From: Sulfurospirillum diekertiae
GTDB taxonomy: Bacteria > Campylobacterota > Campylobacteria > Campylobacterales > Sulfurospirillaceae
Direction: 5' to 3'
Assembly (NCBI RefSeq): GCF_002309535.1
Contig: NZ_CP023275.1
Span: forward strand, 1,612,001-1,676,000
Length of the DNA stretch: 64,000 bases
Shown in pieces: positions 26,234 through 36,182 of the stretch. The notes beneath the pieces are model-generated. The model was not told where the DNA came from. It saw nothing but the letters and a program-made list of their open reading frames with translations, and did no database searches. Positions within the stretch are counted from its first letter, which is position 1. Each line of letters begins with the position of its first letter. The position numbers were made by a program, and so were the translations under genes.

Positions 26234-27721
26234 ATGTTTATTGAAACCCGTGGAAATGATGGTATTAAACCAAACAAAGTTCCCTTTTCATTTGCTATTT
26301 TAAACCCAAGCGCAAGCTTTGGCGGACTTTATGTGCCAGAGAACCTCCCTAAAATTGACCCAGACTTTTTAGAGAAGGCTTCAAAAAAAAGCTATAAAGA
26401 GATCACGCTTGATATTTTAAGACTCTTTAAAATTGACATTGAAGAAGAGGTCATGCAAAAAGCCGTTGCATTGTATGATGCCTTTGATGATGCTAGCGAG
26501 CCTACACCTCTGGTTCAAATTGAAGATGACTTGTTTGTCAATGAACTCTACCATGGTCCAACACGTGCCTTTAAAGATATGGCATTGCAACCTTTTGGCT
26601 ACATTCTCTCGCACCTTGCGCAAAAATTAAACGAGCAGTATCTCATTCTTGCAGCAACCAGCGGCGATACGGGACCTGCCACATTAGATACGTTTGCCAA
26701 TAAACCCAACATCAAAGTCGTCTGTCTCTATCCTGATGGTGGAACGAGTGATGTCCAACGCCTTCAAATGACCACACAAAAGAGCCCAAATCTCAAAATC
26801 ATTGGTATTCATGGCAATTTTGACGATGCCCAAAATGCGCTCAAACGCTTGCTCGCATCGTCTAGCTTTAAAGAAGCATTGAGTACCAAAAATATTAAAC
26901 TCAGTGCTGCTAACTCGGTCAATTTTGGACGTATTATTTTCCAAATCATTTACCATATCTACGCTTATGTCGCCTTGCTCAAACAAAAGAAAGTAGAACT
27001 TGGAAAGCCCTTTTATACGATCATTCCTAGTGGAAACTTTGGTAATGCCTTAGGTGCGTATTACGCGAAAAAAATGGGTCTTCCAGTTGAGAAAATTCTG
27101 ATTGCATCCAATATCAATAATATTCTTACTGACCTTATCACCACGGGTGTTTATGATCTTCGAAATCGAAACCTCCTTCAAACAACTTCCCCTGCAATGG
27201 ACATTTTGATCTCTTCCAATATTGAGCGTGTTTTGTTCGATAAATTTGGAGCCGTTCGTACCAAAGAGCTTATGGAAGACCTTAAAGAAAACAAACTCTA
27301 TACATTAAGCAAAGAAGAGTTAGCAAGCTTGCAATCAGATTTTGAAGCCGTTTACTCCGATGATACCTTTGGTAAAGACCAAATCAAACATTATGCCAAC
27401 CAAGGCTACATCATGGATCCTCACACAGCAACGTGTCTTAAAGCCTATCAAGAACTCAAAGCTAAGCCCCTTCCGTGTGTCCTTTGCTCCACAGCTGAAT
27501 GGACTAAATTTGCTCCAACGATGCTGAATGCTATTAACCAAAACAGCGTAAAATACAACGATAAAGAGGCACTTGAGGGCATCAGCAACGCTTTACATGT
27601 AAAGATTCCAAATTGCATCAACACTCTCTTTAATGAGCCCGTCATTCACGATAAAGTCGTTGCAAAAGAAGGCATTGAGGCAGAAATTTTTAATTTTTTA
27701 AATCATAAGGCAAGTAAATGA
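26234..27721 (+). CDS. threonine synthase thrC: threonine synthase
   Basis: PLP enzyme that converts O-phosphohomoserine to threonine. Seen: HGPTRAFKDMALQPFG with the PLP lysine, AATSGDTGPATL, SANSVNFGRIIFQIIYH, and the phosphate loop IPSGNFGNALGAYYAKKMG. I use the ATG at 26234: AAGG precedes it by 6 bases, whereas the ATG at 26228 overlaps the AAGGATG itself. This gives 495 aa, the long ThrC2-like class. It overlaps kdsB by 4 bases. It carries a perfect palindrome read as LHVK. Confidence 0.95.
   Translation: MFIETRGNDGIKPNKVPFSFAILNPSASFGGLYVPENLPKIDPDFLEKASKKSYKEITLDILRLFKIDIEEEVMQKAVALYDAFDDASEPTPLVQIEDDLFVNELYHGPTRAFKDMALQPFGYILSHLAQKLNEQYLILAATSGDTGPATLDTFANKPNIKVVCLYPDGGTSDVQRLQMTTQKSPNLKIIGIHGNFDDAQNALKRLLASSSFKEALSTKNIKLSAANSVNFGRIIFQIIYHIYAYVALLKQKKVELGKPFYTIIPSGNFGNALGAYYAKKMGLPVEKILIASNINNILTDLITTGVYDLRNRNLLQTTSPAMDILISSNIERVLFDKFGAVRTKELMEDLKENKLYTLSKEELASLQSDFEAVYSDDTFGKDQIKHYANQGYIMDPHTATCLKAYQELKAKPLPCVLCSTAEWTKFAPTMLNAINQNSVKYNDKEALEGISNALHVKIPNCINTLFNEPVIHDKVVAKEGIEAEIFNFLNHKASK
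27592..27603. repeat. Palindrome TTTACATGTAAA, copy 8 (in thrC)
   Basis: Perfect, 14 bp with flanks (C...G); encodes Leu-His-Val-Lys about 40 codons before the end of thrC. Confidence 0.95.
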
Positions 27722-28422
27722 TCATCATCCCTGCTCGCCTTGCTTCCACACGCTTTCCAGGTAAAATATTGGCCAATATCCATGGGCTTCCGATGGTCAT
27801 TGCAACCGCAAAACGTGTACAAAATCTTGATGATGTTGCCATCGCTGCCGATACAAAAGAAGTCGTTCAACTCGCTTCTGATTATGGGTTTAAAGCCATC
27901 CTCACCTCACAAGATCACCAAAGCGGAACAGATCGTATTAATGAAGCAGCTTCTAAACTCAATCTTTCAGAGAATGAAATTATTGTCAACGTACAAGCCG
28001 ATGAGCCATTTATTGAAGAAGCTGTTGTCAAAAGTGTCATTGAGCGAGCGAAAAATACCGACGCGATGATTACTAGCGCGTGTAAGAAAATTGATCTTAA
28101 CCATGTAAAAGATCCAAACCTCGTTAAAGTCATTTTAGATACTAACAAAAATGCTATTTATTTTTCCAGAAGTGTGATTCCCTATGACCGTGAAGGTGGA
28201 TTTGAGGGCTATTTTGGTCATATTGGTCTTTATGCGTTCCGTAAAAAAGCACTTCAAACCTTTTGTACTCTTCCCTATGCACCTCTTGAACATATTGAAA
28301 AGCTAGAACAGTTGCGTGCTATTTACCATGGCTACACGATTGCAATGGTGGAAGTGGAAAGTCAAAGTTTCGGAATTGATACGCAAGAAGATTTAGAGCG
28401 AGCACTACGTTTTTTTCAATAA
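27718..28422 (+). CDS. kdsB: CMP-KDO synthetase
   Basis: 3-deoxy-manno-octulosonate cytidylyltransferase, which activates KDO for lipid A core assembly. Seen: the N-terminal IIPARLASTRFPGKILANI nucleotide motif, QSGTDRINEA, VNVQADEPFI, and YGHIGLYAFRKKAL, all diagnostic of KdsB. The length of 234 aa is normal. ATGA overlap with thrC. With lpxK it gives this operon an LPS role. Confidence 0.96.
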   Translation: MIIIPARLASTRFPGKILANIHGLPMVIATAKRVQNLDDVAIAADTKEVVQLASDYGFKAILTSQDHQSGTDRINEAASKLNLSENEIIVNVQADEPFIEEAVVKSVIERAKNTDAMITSACKKIDLNHVKDPNLVKVILDTNKNAIYFSRSVIPYDREGGFEGYFGHIGLYAFRKKALQTFCTLPYAPLEHIEKLEQLRAIYHGYTIAMVEVESQSFGIDTQEDLERALRFFQ

Positions 28423-28428
28423 ACAATA

Positions 28429-28450
28429 AAGAGAGCTATGAATCTCTCTT
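28429..28450. terminator. Hairpin between convergent kdsB and a small gene
   Basis: AAGAGAG / CTCTCTT with an 8-base loop, 6 bases after the kdsB stop; a weak bidirectional terminator candidate. Confidence 0.5.
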
Positions 28451-28455
28451 ATCGT

Positions 28456-28746
28456 TTAAACGGCTACTTGCTCAAAAGTATCTTTTTCGTGGTCGAAAAG
28501 ATACGCTTCCATTGGGTTTTCACCCACTTGAAAAATAATCCTACATGACTCAAAACCCGATTTTTTAAGCCCTTTTTCAACCACTTCTAAGATAAAGGCG
28601 CGTGTACTAAACATATGGGTAGTTGTGTTGCCTTCATAGGCAAATGCTTCGTTAGGAATAGGTGTAAAGCCCTCTTTATTGAGATGTTTTTCAAAAACAG
28701 TTTTTTCATTTAAGCCTTCGACTTCGACAATCAAAATAACGTTCAT
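28456..28746 (-). CDS. conserved-type hypothetical protein
   Basis: 96 aa, soluble, alternating strands and helices (MNVILIVEVEGLNEKTVFEKH ... FILEVVEKGLKKSGF ... CRIIFQVGENPMEAYLFDHE), suggestive of a small alpha/beta ferredoxin-like fold. No catalytic motif and no known family recognised. It begins 1 base after the dsbD stop, so it is probably translated from the dsbD message. Confidence 0.65.
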   Translation of the reverse strand: MNVILIVEVEGLNEKTVFEKHLNKEGFTPIPNEAFAYEGNTTTHMFSTRAFILEVVEKGLKKSGFESCRIIFQVGENPMEAYLFDHEKDTFEQVAV

Positions 28747-30510
28747 TTAAATTCCTATTTTTTCAAGATGCGCTAAAAATTCATCAGCATTTTTAAACCC
28801 AACCAGACGAAACTCTGCGCTCTCTTTACCCTCTTTAAAAAACAAAATGGCAGGAGGACCGTAAATCGTAAAAGCTTTTTGCAAAGCTTTATCCTCTTCA
28901 CTATTTTTTGTCACATCCACCTTTAAAAGCGTGAATTTTTCAAGTTTTTCTTTCACGTTAGCGTCACTAAAGGTAAACTTTTCAAATTCAACACAATTCA
29001 CACACCAATCAGCATAAAAATCTACCATCACTGGTTTTGGGCTATTTTTAATGGCATTTTCAAGCTCACTTAGATTTTTAACCTTCGTAAAAGAGGAGGA
29101 AGATAATGATGAAGGCACAGTCAAACTCTCTTTAGCTATAAATTTTTCAAAAGGTGCTAAAGGATTGCTTGCCCCACTTAAAAAGCCAATGAAAAGGGCT
29201 ACACCATATACAAGTATTATAAAGAGAAGGCTTTTAAATATTTTTTGCCACCCTTTTGTATGCTCGTTTAGAGGTTCAAGTGCACCAAAGTAAATCGTAG
29301 CGCTAATAATCAATATTGCCCACAGAGCCATACTAACAAAGCTTGGGATAATGCGCGAAAGCATCCAGATAGCAACACCTAACAGCATCACACCAAAGAA
29401 GACACTCACATTTCGCATCCACATGCCAGGACGTGGCATATATTTACCCGCCGTTGTACCCAACAGAAGCAGAGGAATTCCCATGCCAAGACTCATGACA
29501 AATAAAGCACTTCCACCAAGCAAGGCATCACCACTTTGCGAGATGTATATGAGAGCGCCAGCAAGAGGTGCTGCCACACAAGGGCCTACAATGAGTGCGG
29601 ATAAAAAACCCATAACCGCAATGCCAATAATTCCTTTAGCTTGCGCCTTTCCAGTTTTTTGACTTACTCTATTTTGAATAAAATTTGGCATCTTAATCTC
29701 ATAAAAACCAAACATTGAAAGCGCCAAGATAACAAAAACTGCACTGAAAATACCAATCACCCAAGGGTTCTGCATTGAAACTTGTATGTTCGCACCAAAA
29801 AGTGCTGCAAGAACACCCGCAATAGTGTAAGCCAAAGACATGGCTAAGACATACACTAAAGAGAGTAAAAAACCCTTTTTAGCGTTCATTGACATACTAG
29901 GCTGTGAGACAATAATGGAAGAGAGTATAGGCACCATCGGAAAGACACAGGGTGTTAATGAAAGTAAAAGTCCAAAACCAAAAAAGCTGAGCAAGACAAA
30001 AATGATATTGTTATTCATAAAACTTTGTGCAATTTCATCTTGTTCTGAGAGAACCGTCTTATTTTGTGCGACAATAAGAGAGGAACCCATAAGATTAAAT
30101 GTAAATTCTTTGATAAGGGGTTGATAGCAAATACCAAGTTCTGAACAACCTTGATAGGAAAGTTTGAGCGTAAAATTGCCTTTTTTGACCTGATCTTCCA
30201 ATAAGCTTTGTGGGACAAAAAGCTCAAAAGACTTTCGTTGCGTTACATAGTCGTGAAAGTTCTCTGCTTTAGGTCGTTCAACCCATCCGGTTATGTCAAC
30301 CACTTTAGGTTGAGTAAGTTCTAATTTGATCTTATCATCGTACATATAAATTTTATCGCCTAAAGCAATACTGATAATAGCACCATGAAGAGTGTGTGTT
30401 GCAGTGACTTTAAAAGCTTCTTCTGGTGTTAAAACCTTTGGCTTTTCGACACCAAAAAGAGAGACCATTAACAAAAAGAACAAAGCAGAATACCGTAAAA
30501 TATGTTGCAC
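28747..30510 (-). CDS. dsbD: thiol:disulfide interchange protein DsbD
   Basis: Carries reducing power from cytosolic thioredoxin across the inner membrane to the periplasm. All three parts are seen: a signal peptide and N-terminal alpha domain with CSELGICY; a CcdA-like 8-TM core with TPCVFPMVPILSS and VGPCVAAPLAG, the two exchange cysteines; and a C-terminal thioredoxin domain with ADWCVNCVEFEKF. The length of 587 aa is normal. Likely partners are periplasmic DsbC-type and cytochrome c maturation proteins. Confidence 0.95.
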   Translation of the reverse strand: MQHILRYSALFFLLMVSLFGVEKPKVLTPEEAFKVTATHTLHGAIISIALGDKIYMYDDKIKLELTQPKVVDITGWVERPKAENFHDYVTQRKSFELFVPQSLLEDQVKKGNFTLKLSYQGCSELGICYQPLIKEFTFNLMGSSLIVAQNKTVLSEQDEIAQSFMNNNIIFVLLSFFGFGLLLSLTPCVFPMVPILSSIIVSQPSMSMNAKKGFLLSLVYVLAMSLAYTIAGVLAALFGANIQVSMQNPWVIGIFSAVFVILALSMFGFYEIKMPNFIQNRVSQKTGKAQAKGIIGIAVMGFLSALIVGPCVAAPLAGALIYISQSGDALLGGSALFVMSLGMGIPLLLLGTTAGKYMPRPGMWMRNVSVFFGVMLLGVAIWMLSRIIPSFVSMALWAILIISATIYFGALEPLNEHTKGWQKIFKSLLFIILVYGVALFIGFLSGASNPLAPFEKFIAKESLTVPSSLSSSSFTKVKNLSELENAIKNSPKPVMVDFYADWCVNCVEFEKFTFSDANVKEKLEKFTLLKVDVTKNSEEDKALQKAFTIYGPPAILFFKEGKESAEFRLVGFKNADEFLAHLEKIGI

Positions 30511-30600
30511 AAAAGCACCTTTTCTAAAATAATTGTTTATTGTATCAAAGAACTCTAAATGTTTTTTAAATTACAACGATTTTAAGAGTATTATAAAGCA

Positions 30601-30610
30601 TTACATGTAA
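30601..30610. repeat. Palindrome core TTACATGTAA in the ppk2 leader
   Basis: Matches 11 of 12 bases; lies 15 bases before the ppk2 ATG, immediately 5' of its ribosome site (AGGAG). Confidence 0.9.
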
Positions 30611-30625
30611 AAGCAGGAGCAGAAT

Positions 30626-31519
30626 ATGGGCAAAAAGAAAAAAGAAAAAATAGTCCTCCAAAATGAAGAACTGATCATGGATAAAGAACCCATAAAAGAG
30701 AAAGATGACAAAGTCCAAATTTGGGTTAAAAAAAGCGAACTCAAATACGAAAAAGATTTAAAGAGACTTCAAATTGAACTGCTCAAATTCCAAAATCACG
30801 TCAAAGATAAAGGGCTCAAAGTGCTTATTATCATTGAAGGGCGTGATGCTGCGGGGAAAGGTGGAACGATTAAACGTATTACAGAGCACTTAAACCCTAG
30901 AGGAGCTAGAATTGTCGCACTCTCTAAGCCTTCCGATACCGAACGCTCACAATGGTATTTCCAGCGTTATACAGAGCACCTACCTTCTGCTGGAGAAATC
31001 GTACTGTTTGATAGATCATGGTATAACAGGGCTGGTGTTGAGCCTGTCATGGGATTTTGTACCCAAGAAGAGCATAAAGAATTTTTGCGTGAAGTTCCCA
31101 AATTTGAAACCATGATCGCAAATGCAGGCATTATCTTTTTCAAATTCTATTTTTCAGTGGGTAAAGAAGAGCAAGCCAAACGTTTTAAAGAGCGCAAAAC
31201 AGACCCTCTCAAACAGTTTAAACTCTCTCCCGTAGATGAGAAATCACAAGAACTATGGGATCAATATACGGTTGCAAAATACTCCATGCTTTTAGCTTCT
31301 AACAATCCTAAATGCCCATGGACCATTATTCTCTCTGACGATAAGAAAAAAGCGAGGATTAACACCATTCGACATATCTTGCAAAATGTTGATTACCCCG
31401 ATAAAATCAAGAAAAAACACTTAGCAACCGACAACTCTATTGTACGTTCAGGTAAGCAAGAGATAGAGATTATGGAAAAAAGCTTACCAAGCGAAAACTT
31501 GTCTCACTTGAATGGATAA
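30626..31519 (+). CDS. ppk2: polyphosphate kinase 2
   Basis: 297-aa single-domain PPK2, which phosphorylates nucleotides using polyphosphate (or the reverse). Seen: Walker A EGRDAAGKGGTIKR (residues 72-80 core), the lid-type SDTERSQWYFQRY, and Walker B LFDRSWYNRAGVE; then RFKERKTDPLKQFKLSPVD. The lysine-rich start (KKKKEKI) is variable. The substrate preference (GDP, ADP or AMP) cannot be read from sequence. Divergent from dsbD, ending 25 bases from a convergent HD-GYP gene. Confidence 0.92.
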   Translation: MGKKKKEKIVLQNEELIMDKEPIKEKDDKVQIWVKKSELKYEKDLKRLQIELLKFQNHVKDKGLKVLIIIEGRDAAGKGGTIKRITEHLNPRGARIVALSKPSDTERSQWYFQRYTEHLPSAGEIVLFDRSWYNRAGVEPVMGFCTQEEHKEFLREVPKFETMIANAGIIFFKFYFSVGKEEQAKRFKERKTDPLKQFKLSPVDEKSQELWDQYTVAKYSMLLASNNPKCPWTIILSDDKKKARINTIRHILQNVDYPDKIKKKHLATDNSIVRSGKQEIEIMEKSLPSENLSHLNG

Positions 31520-31521
31520 GC

Positions 31522-31533
31522 TTTACATGTAAA
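31522..31533. repeat. Palindrome TTTACATGTAAA, copy 9 (intergenic)
   Basis: Perfect; starts 2 bases after the ppk2 stop, in the 24-bp gap to the convergent HD-GYP gene. Position is like that of copy 2 after valS. Confidence 0.95.
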
Positions 31534-31543
31534 AAGGTTTGAG

Positions 31544-32575
31544 CTAGCGTAAGTGTTTGATGAGGAGTTTAATATAGTCTATATCAAGCTTATTTTTAGA
31601 CTCTTCTTGAATTAAGGATAAAGCATTGTAGGTACTGTAAGCACCTCTGTAAGGTTTTAGTGTAATCAAGGCATCAAATATATCGCAAATAGCAATAATT
31701 TTTGCAAATGAACTGATACGAGAACTATCAATTCCACGAGGATAACCACTTCCATCTAACCTCTCATGATGCTCTTTGATTGCATTAATGACAATTCTAT
31801 CTTTTAAGCCACTGCGTTTGACTAATGTGACACTCGCGTCAACATGTGTCTGAATTTTTTTAATTTCACTCTCACTCAAAAAATCAGGCTTATTCAACAA
31901 TTCATCATCTAGCTCATATTTACCAATGTCGTGTAAAATTGCACCTAATACTAATTTTTTCTGATCCGTCATATCAATGCCGATTTGACTTCCAAGAATC
32001 GAAGCAAAAAAAGCAACTTTAATACAATGCGCGGATAAGGAATCTTTTTCATCTAAAAAGTCATTGAATTTTGAGAGTGTCACACGTTCTTGATTGACGA
32101 CAAATACCAATTCTTCTGCTAAAATATCAATTGCTTCTATCGGGAGATATTTTTCTTCTTTATCCTTGATCCAAGCATCAAAAAGAGATTTGGAATGTGT
32201 ATATATCAGCTTTAATTTTTCAGTGATAGCTTGAGTTTTTAATACAATCTTATGAATATCAATACAATTTTTGACAGCTTCATCAAAACTATACAGCGTA
32301 TCTTCTTCGGATATATTCCCTATTTTATGAACAGTTTCATCATGATATACCTTGTACTTTGGATAACTCTTATTTTCTACATAAATTTGTAAATCAGGGT
32401 TACTTAGCTTTTGATATATCTCTTCGTTTAAAAAAGTCCCACTTTCGATTAAAATGACAAAGCCATTGAATCGTTGAATGTAGCAATCAAAATCCAAGAC
32501 CGTTCCACGTCTAAAAGCCCTATTATCTATCGGAGTAAATCCATGATTTAAAAATATTTTAACTACTTTGCTCAT
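31544..32575 (-). CDS. HD-GYP domain protein, predicted c-di-GMP phosphodiesterase
   Basis: 343 aa, no membrane segment. The N-terminal 150 residues are of unknown type. The C-terminal HD-GYP domain holds H183, the HD pair in AILHDIGKYELDD (215-216), HHERLDGSGYPRG (269-281, the GYP motif intact) and a final KPYR. It should hydrolyse c-di-GMP, opposing the two GGDEF proteins of this window. It is a single gene with its start in the 182-bp gap to dnaK. Confidence 0.88.
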   Translation of the reverse strand: MSKVVKIFLNHGFTPIDNRAFRRGTVLDFDCYIQRFNGFVILIESGTFLNEEIYQKLSNPDLQIYVENKSYPKYKVYHDETVHKIGNISEEDTLYSFDEAVKNCIDIHKIVLKTQAITEKLKLIYTHSKSLFDAWIKDKEEKYLPIEAIDILAEELVFVVNQERVTLSKFNDFLDEKDSLSAHCIKVAFFASILGSQIGIDMTDQKKLVLGAILHDIGKYELDDELLNKPDFLSESEIKKIQTHVDASVTLVKRSGLKDRIVINAIKEHHERLDGSGYPRGIDSSRISSFAKIIAICDIFDALITLKPYRGAYSTYNALSLIQEESKNKLDIDYIKLLIKHLR

Positions 32576-32705
32576 AACACGATACCTTAACCATTCACTC
32601 TTCAGCGCATTTCTATTTTTTGATGGCAGGTATTATATCATGCAAAAATGAAATAAATAGGATTATTTGTTTTGTTGAAAATAATGAAAGGGAAAGAGCT
32701 TCTCC

Positions 32706-32736
32706 TAGCCGTATTTACTGACCATAAATACGGCTA
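32706..32736. terminator. Hairpin downstream of dnaK
   Basis: Perfect 12-base arms TAGCCGTATTTA / TAAATACGGCTA with a 7-base loop, 21 bases after the dnaK stop. There is no T-run on the dnaK strand, so it may end transcription poorly or protect the 3' end of the message. Confidence 0.65.
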
Positions 32737-32757
32737 AGATAGTAAAAAAAGAGGTTA

Positions 32758-34644
32758 TTATTCTACTTCAGCGTCGATGACATCGTCATCTTTTTTAGCT
32801 TTTGGTTTTTCACCGCCAGCGGCACCCGCTTCACCTTGATCTTTTTTGTACATTGCTTCCGCAAGTTTATGGCTCGCTTCGCTTAGAGATTTGACTTTTG
32901 CATCGATTTGCTCTTTTGTTGCACTCTCATTTGCAAGAACTTCTTTAAGTGCTTTAAGCTCTGCTTCGATTTTTGTTTTCTCTTCAGCACTGATGGCATC
33001 ACCCATTTCACCTAACGATTTTTCTGTTTGGTGAGCAAGTGCATCGGCTTGATTTCTAGCATCAACCGCTTCTTTACGTTTTTTGTCTTCTTCTTTGTGA
33101 AGTTCAGCATCTTTAACCATTTTCTCAATTTCAGCATCATCCAATCCTGAACTACCAGAGATTTTGATCTCTTGTGCTTTTCCTGTTGCTTTATCTTTTG
33201 CAGAAACAGTTAAGATACCATTCGCATCGATGTCAAACGCAACTTCGATTTGTGGCACACCACGAGGAGCTGGTGGGATGCTCTCAAGATTGAACTGACC
33301 AAGTGATTTATTATCTCTTGCAAACTCACGCTCACCTTGTAGAGCATGAATAGTAACCGCTGGTTGGTTATCTTCTGCGGTTGAGAACACTTGAGATTTT
33401 TTAACAGGAATCGTTGTACCTTTTTCAATGAGTTTCGTCATGACACCACCCAAAGTCTCAATACCAAGGCTTAGAGGCGTAACATCTAAAAGAAGAATAT
33501 CTTTGACATCACCCTTAATAACGGCACCTTGAATTGCTGCACCAATGGCGACAACTTCATCAGGGTTCACAGATTTATTAAGATCTTTTTCAAAGAATTC
33601 TTTGACTTTTTGTTGAACCAAAGGAACACGCGTTGAACCACCGACCATAACGATCTCTTTAATTTCAGCTTTTTTTAAATCAGAGTCATTAACAACTTCT
33701 TTGATTTTTTTAATCGTAAGTGCAACTAAATCTTCAATCATAGATTCAAATTTAGCACGAGTCAATTTTTTAACCAAGTGTTTAGGACCGGTTGCATCCG
33801 CTGTGATAAATGGTAAGTTAACTTCTGTCTCATTGGAAGATGAAAGCTCTTTTTTCGCATTTTCAGCTGCTTCTTTAAGACGTTGAAGAGCCATAACATC
33901 TGATTTAAGATCAATACCATTGTCGTTTTTAAATTCAGAAACCAACCAGTCAATTAATCTGTTATCAAAGTCATCACCACCTAAGAAGGCGTCACCACCG
34001 GTTGCTAGAACTTCAACAACATTATCACCTGTTTCAAGTACCGTAACGTCAAATGTTCCACCACCCAAGTCATAAACAACAATTTTCTCAGCTTCTTTTT
34101 TATCCAATCCGTAAGACAAAGCCGCTGCTGTTGGCTCGTTGATAATACGAAGAACGTTCAAGCCTGCAATCGTACCTGCTTCTTTGGTTGCTTTTCTTTG
34201 GCTATCATTAAAGTACGCAGGAACAGTGATGACCGCGTCTGTTACTTCTTCACCAAGATACGCCTCAGCATCTTCTTTAAGTTTCATCAACACTTTTGCG
34301 CTGATCTCTTGTGGCGTATACACTTTACCATCGATTTCAATTGCACATGCGCCATTTCTATCAACAATAGCATATGGAAGACGTTTTTTAGCTTCAATCG
34401 TTTTCTCTTCATTACTCATAAGACCCATAATTCTTTTAATGGAATAGATGGTTCTCTTTGGATTGGTGACTGCTTGACGTTTTGCTGTGTCACCAACTAA
34501 AACCTCTTCTTTATCGGTAAATGCAACAACAGATGGGGTTGTGTTTTTACCCTCTTTATTAGGAATAACTTTACTCTCACCGCGCTCATAGACAGAGACA
34601 CATGAGTTTGTGGTTCCTAGATCAATACCAATTACTTTTCCCAT
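32758..34644 (-). CDS. dnaK: chaperone DnaK (Hsp70)
   Basis: ATP-dependent chaperone. Seen: the N-terminal [15 protein letters not shown] phosphate loop, [14 protein letters not shown], the linker-proximal [25 protein letters not shown], and a C-terminal lid ending in [10 protein letters not shown]. The length of 628 aa is normal. Third gene of hrcA-grpE-dnaK, 101 bases after grpE. Regulated with that operon (see the HAIR and CIRCE sites at 36.1 kb). Confidence 0.99.
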   Translation of the reverse strand: MGKVIGIDLGTTNSCVSVYERGESKVIPNKEGKNTTPSVVAFTDKEEVLVGDTAKRQAVTNPKRTIYSIKRIMGLMSNEEKTIEAKKRLPYAIVDRNGACAIEIDGKVYTPQEISAKVLMKLKEDAEAYLGEEVTDAVITVPAYFNDSQRKATKEAGTIAGLNVLRIINEPTAAALSYGLDKKEAEKIVVYDLGGGTFDVTVLETGDNVVEVLATGGDAFLGGDDFDNRLIDWLVSEFKNDNGIDLKSDVMALQRLKEAAENAKKELSSSNETEVNLPFITADATGPKHLVKKLTRAKFESMIEDLVALTIKKIKEVVNDSDLKKAEIKEIVMVGGSTRVPLVQQKVKEFFEKDLNKSVNPDEVVAIGAAIQGAVIKGDVKDILLLDVTPLSLGIETLGGVMTKLIEKGTTIPVKKSQVFSTAEDNQPAVTIHALQGEREFARDNKSLGQFNLESIPPAPRGVPQIEVAFDIDANGILTVSAKDKATGKAQEIKISGSSGLDDAEIEKMVKDAELHKEEDKKRKEAVDARNQADALAHQTEKSLGEMGDAISAEEKTKIEAELKALKEVLANESATKEQIDAKVKSLSEASHKLAEAMYKKDQGEAGAAGGEKPKAKKDDDVIDAEVE

Positions 34645-34745
34645 TTTTTATCCTTTGATTTTTATTTTTACTCTTTTTTAAATGCGAACAGAGTCCATCT
34701 TCAATTCATTACACTAAAGCACAACCTAACGGTCGTATTTTAATT

Positions 34746-35312
34746 TTATTTGACGATACTCACCATTGCTGGTCTTAAAATACGATCTTTAATCTTGTAA
34801 CCCTTTTGGAAAACCTGTAAAATCTCGCCACTATTTTTCTCCGCGCTTTCTAATTGCATAACGGCTTCATGGAAATTTGGATCAAATGTTCCATCAATCG
34901 CAACCAATTCAACACCGTGTTTTTCAAACGCTTTGCGAAATTGATCAATCGTAAGGCCTAAACCCTCTTTAACTTTTTCTAAAAGCTCACCACTCTCAAT
35001 CTCTGTGTTACTTCCTGCCAAAATTGCCATTTCTAAAGAGTCAATGACAGGTAAAAGGTCCCGTGCAAACACCTCGTGTGCATACGAAATGGCTTGCATT
35101 TTCTCTTTTTCCAAACGTCGTTTCATATTGTCGAAATCAGCATTTGCTCGTAAATATCTATCTTCAAGTTCGGCAACTTTAGATTGGAGTTCTTCGAGTT
35201 CACTTTTTTGCTCACATTCGCATTCGTCGTCTTCTTGAGGCTCTGAACACTCAGGAACGATCTCAGCAGAAACATCAGAGACACCCTGTTCCTCTTTTAA
35301 TTTTTCATCCAC
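34746..35312 (-). CDS. grpE: nucleotide exchange factor GrpE
   Basis: 188 aa, exchange factor of DnaK. An acidic, glutamate-rich N-terminus (about residues 1-35) and a long coiled coil (SELEELQSKVAELEDRYLRANADFDNMKRRLEKEK) lead to the beta domain with VELVAIDGTFDPNFHEAVMQL and GYKIKDRILRPAMVSIVK. It begins 3 bases after hrcA. Confidence 0.97.
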   Translation of the reverse strand: MDEKLKEEQGVSDVSAEIVPECSEPQEDDECECEQKSELEELQSKVAELEDRYLRANADFDNMKRRLEKEKMQAISYAHEVFARDLLPVIDSLEMAILAGSNTEIESGELLEKVKEGLGLTIDQFRKAFEKHGVELVAIDGTFDPNFHEAVMQLESAEKNSGEILQVFQKGYKIKDRILRPAMVSIVK

Positions 35313-35315
35313 GTT

Positions 35316-36119
35316 TTACTCCTTCACTTGATTAAAGAACTCTTCGAAATCACTCTCAATGCGACCAAAGCAGAAAAAATCTACTGTTGTATCTTCATCT
35401 TTGAGTTGTGCTTTTTGTTTGATTGCCATGCATCCTTGAGGAACAAAGCCATCAAAGTAGAGTCCATCGGTAATAGATTCTACAAAATGAAGCGTTTGAA
35501 ACCGTTGGATAAACGCCTCATTTTGGAGTTCTTGTGCAATAGAGTACATTTCTTTCTCCCCTTCTCTCAAAATGGGTGCTTGGGAAAAAATAGCTGAGAG
35601 TTTTTCATGCAACTCATACAATCCTACTTGTGCTGAGATGTCTTTGAGTTCGCGCATTTGACAGCCAACGAGTCGTTGTAAAAACTGCTCCACTTTAGCG
35701 TTAAACTTTAAAACAACCTCATGTTCATCAAACACTAAAATCAAAAAACGATTCTGCACCGTTACTAACTCCTTAAAAGGAGAATTGGCAGTTTTTTCAA
35801 CAATACAAAAAAGATTGTGTTCGTGAGATGAGCGTTTAATTTTATCAATATTTTTAATTTCTAAAGGATGCGTTGGATCCAATTTTTCTTGCCAATATCC
35901 CATTAAAGCACGATGCGTTGGTACACGGCCACCACTTACATGTAATTGCTCAAGTGAGCCCACATCAGAGAGCTTTTTAAAATAAATACGTATGGTTGAA
36001 GGAGAGATACCTAATGTCATCTTCATCTGTAATTCTAAAGATCCAATAGGCATTCTTGATTTAAGGTACGTCTGAATAATGGCATCTAAAATCAACTCTT
36101 GCTTCGAAAGTTTTTTCAT
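35316..36119 (-). CDS. hrcA: heat-inducible transcription repressor HrcA
   Basis: 267 aa. N-terminal winged helix (LILDAIIQTYLKSRMPIGSLELQMKMTLGISPSTIRIYFKKLSDVGSLEQLHVSGGRVPT) typical of HrcA, followed by a GAF-like domain. Shorter than Gram-positive HrcA (about 340 aa), as in other Campylobacterota. The ATG at 36119 is preferred over the GTG at 36128, which lies within the CIRCE-like operator. It represses its own operon by binding that site, with GroEL-dependent activity in known cases. A TTACATGTAA core encodes part of QLHVSGGR. Confidence 0.95.
   Translation of the reverse strand: MKKLSKQELILDAIIQTYLKSRMPIGSLELQMKMTLGISPSTIRIYFKKLSDVGSLEQLHVSGGRVPTHRALMGYWQEKLDPTHPLEIKNIDKIKRSSHEHNLFCIVEKTANSPFKELVTVQNRFLILVFDEHEVVLKFNAKVEQFLQRLVGCQMRELKDISAQVGLYELHEKLSAIFSQAPILREGEKEMYSIAQELQNEAFIQRFQTLHFVESITDGLYFDGFVPQGCMAIKQKAQLKDEDTTVDFFCFGRIESDFEEFFNQVKE
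35936..35945. repeat. Palindrome core TTACATGTAA (in hrcA)
   Basis: Encodes Leu-His-Val in the wing of the HrcA DNA-binding domain; flanks differ (C...T). Confidence 0.85.
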
Positions 36120-36121
36120 TT

Positions 36122-36148
36122 TTAGCACTCTTAATGTTTAATTGCTGA
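36122..36148 (-). promoter_or_regulatory. CIRCE-like operator for HrcA
   Basis: TTAGCACTC, 9 bases, then AATTGCTGA: one perfect and one degenerate half-site, 15 of 18 matches to TTAGCACTC-N9-GAGTGCTAA. It lies between the -10 box and the hrcA start, the usual repressing position. Confidence 0.8.
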
Positions 36149-36152
36149 AGAA

Positions 36153-36182
36153 ATTATACAACATTGAGTGTATTGATGTCAA
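36153..36182 (-). promoter_or_regulatory. sigma-70 promoter of hrcA-grpE-dnaK
   Basis: On the minus strand TTGACA (36182-36177), an 18-base spacer, then TATAAT (36158-36153). Both hexamers are perfect, 34 bases from the hrcA ATG. Confidence 0.85.
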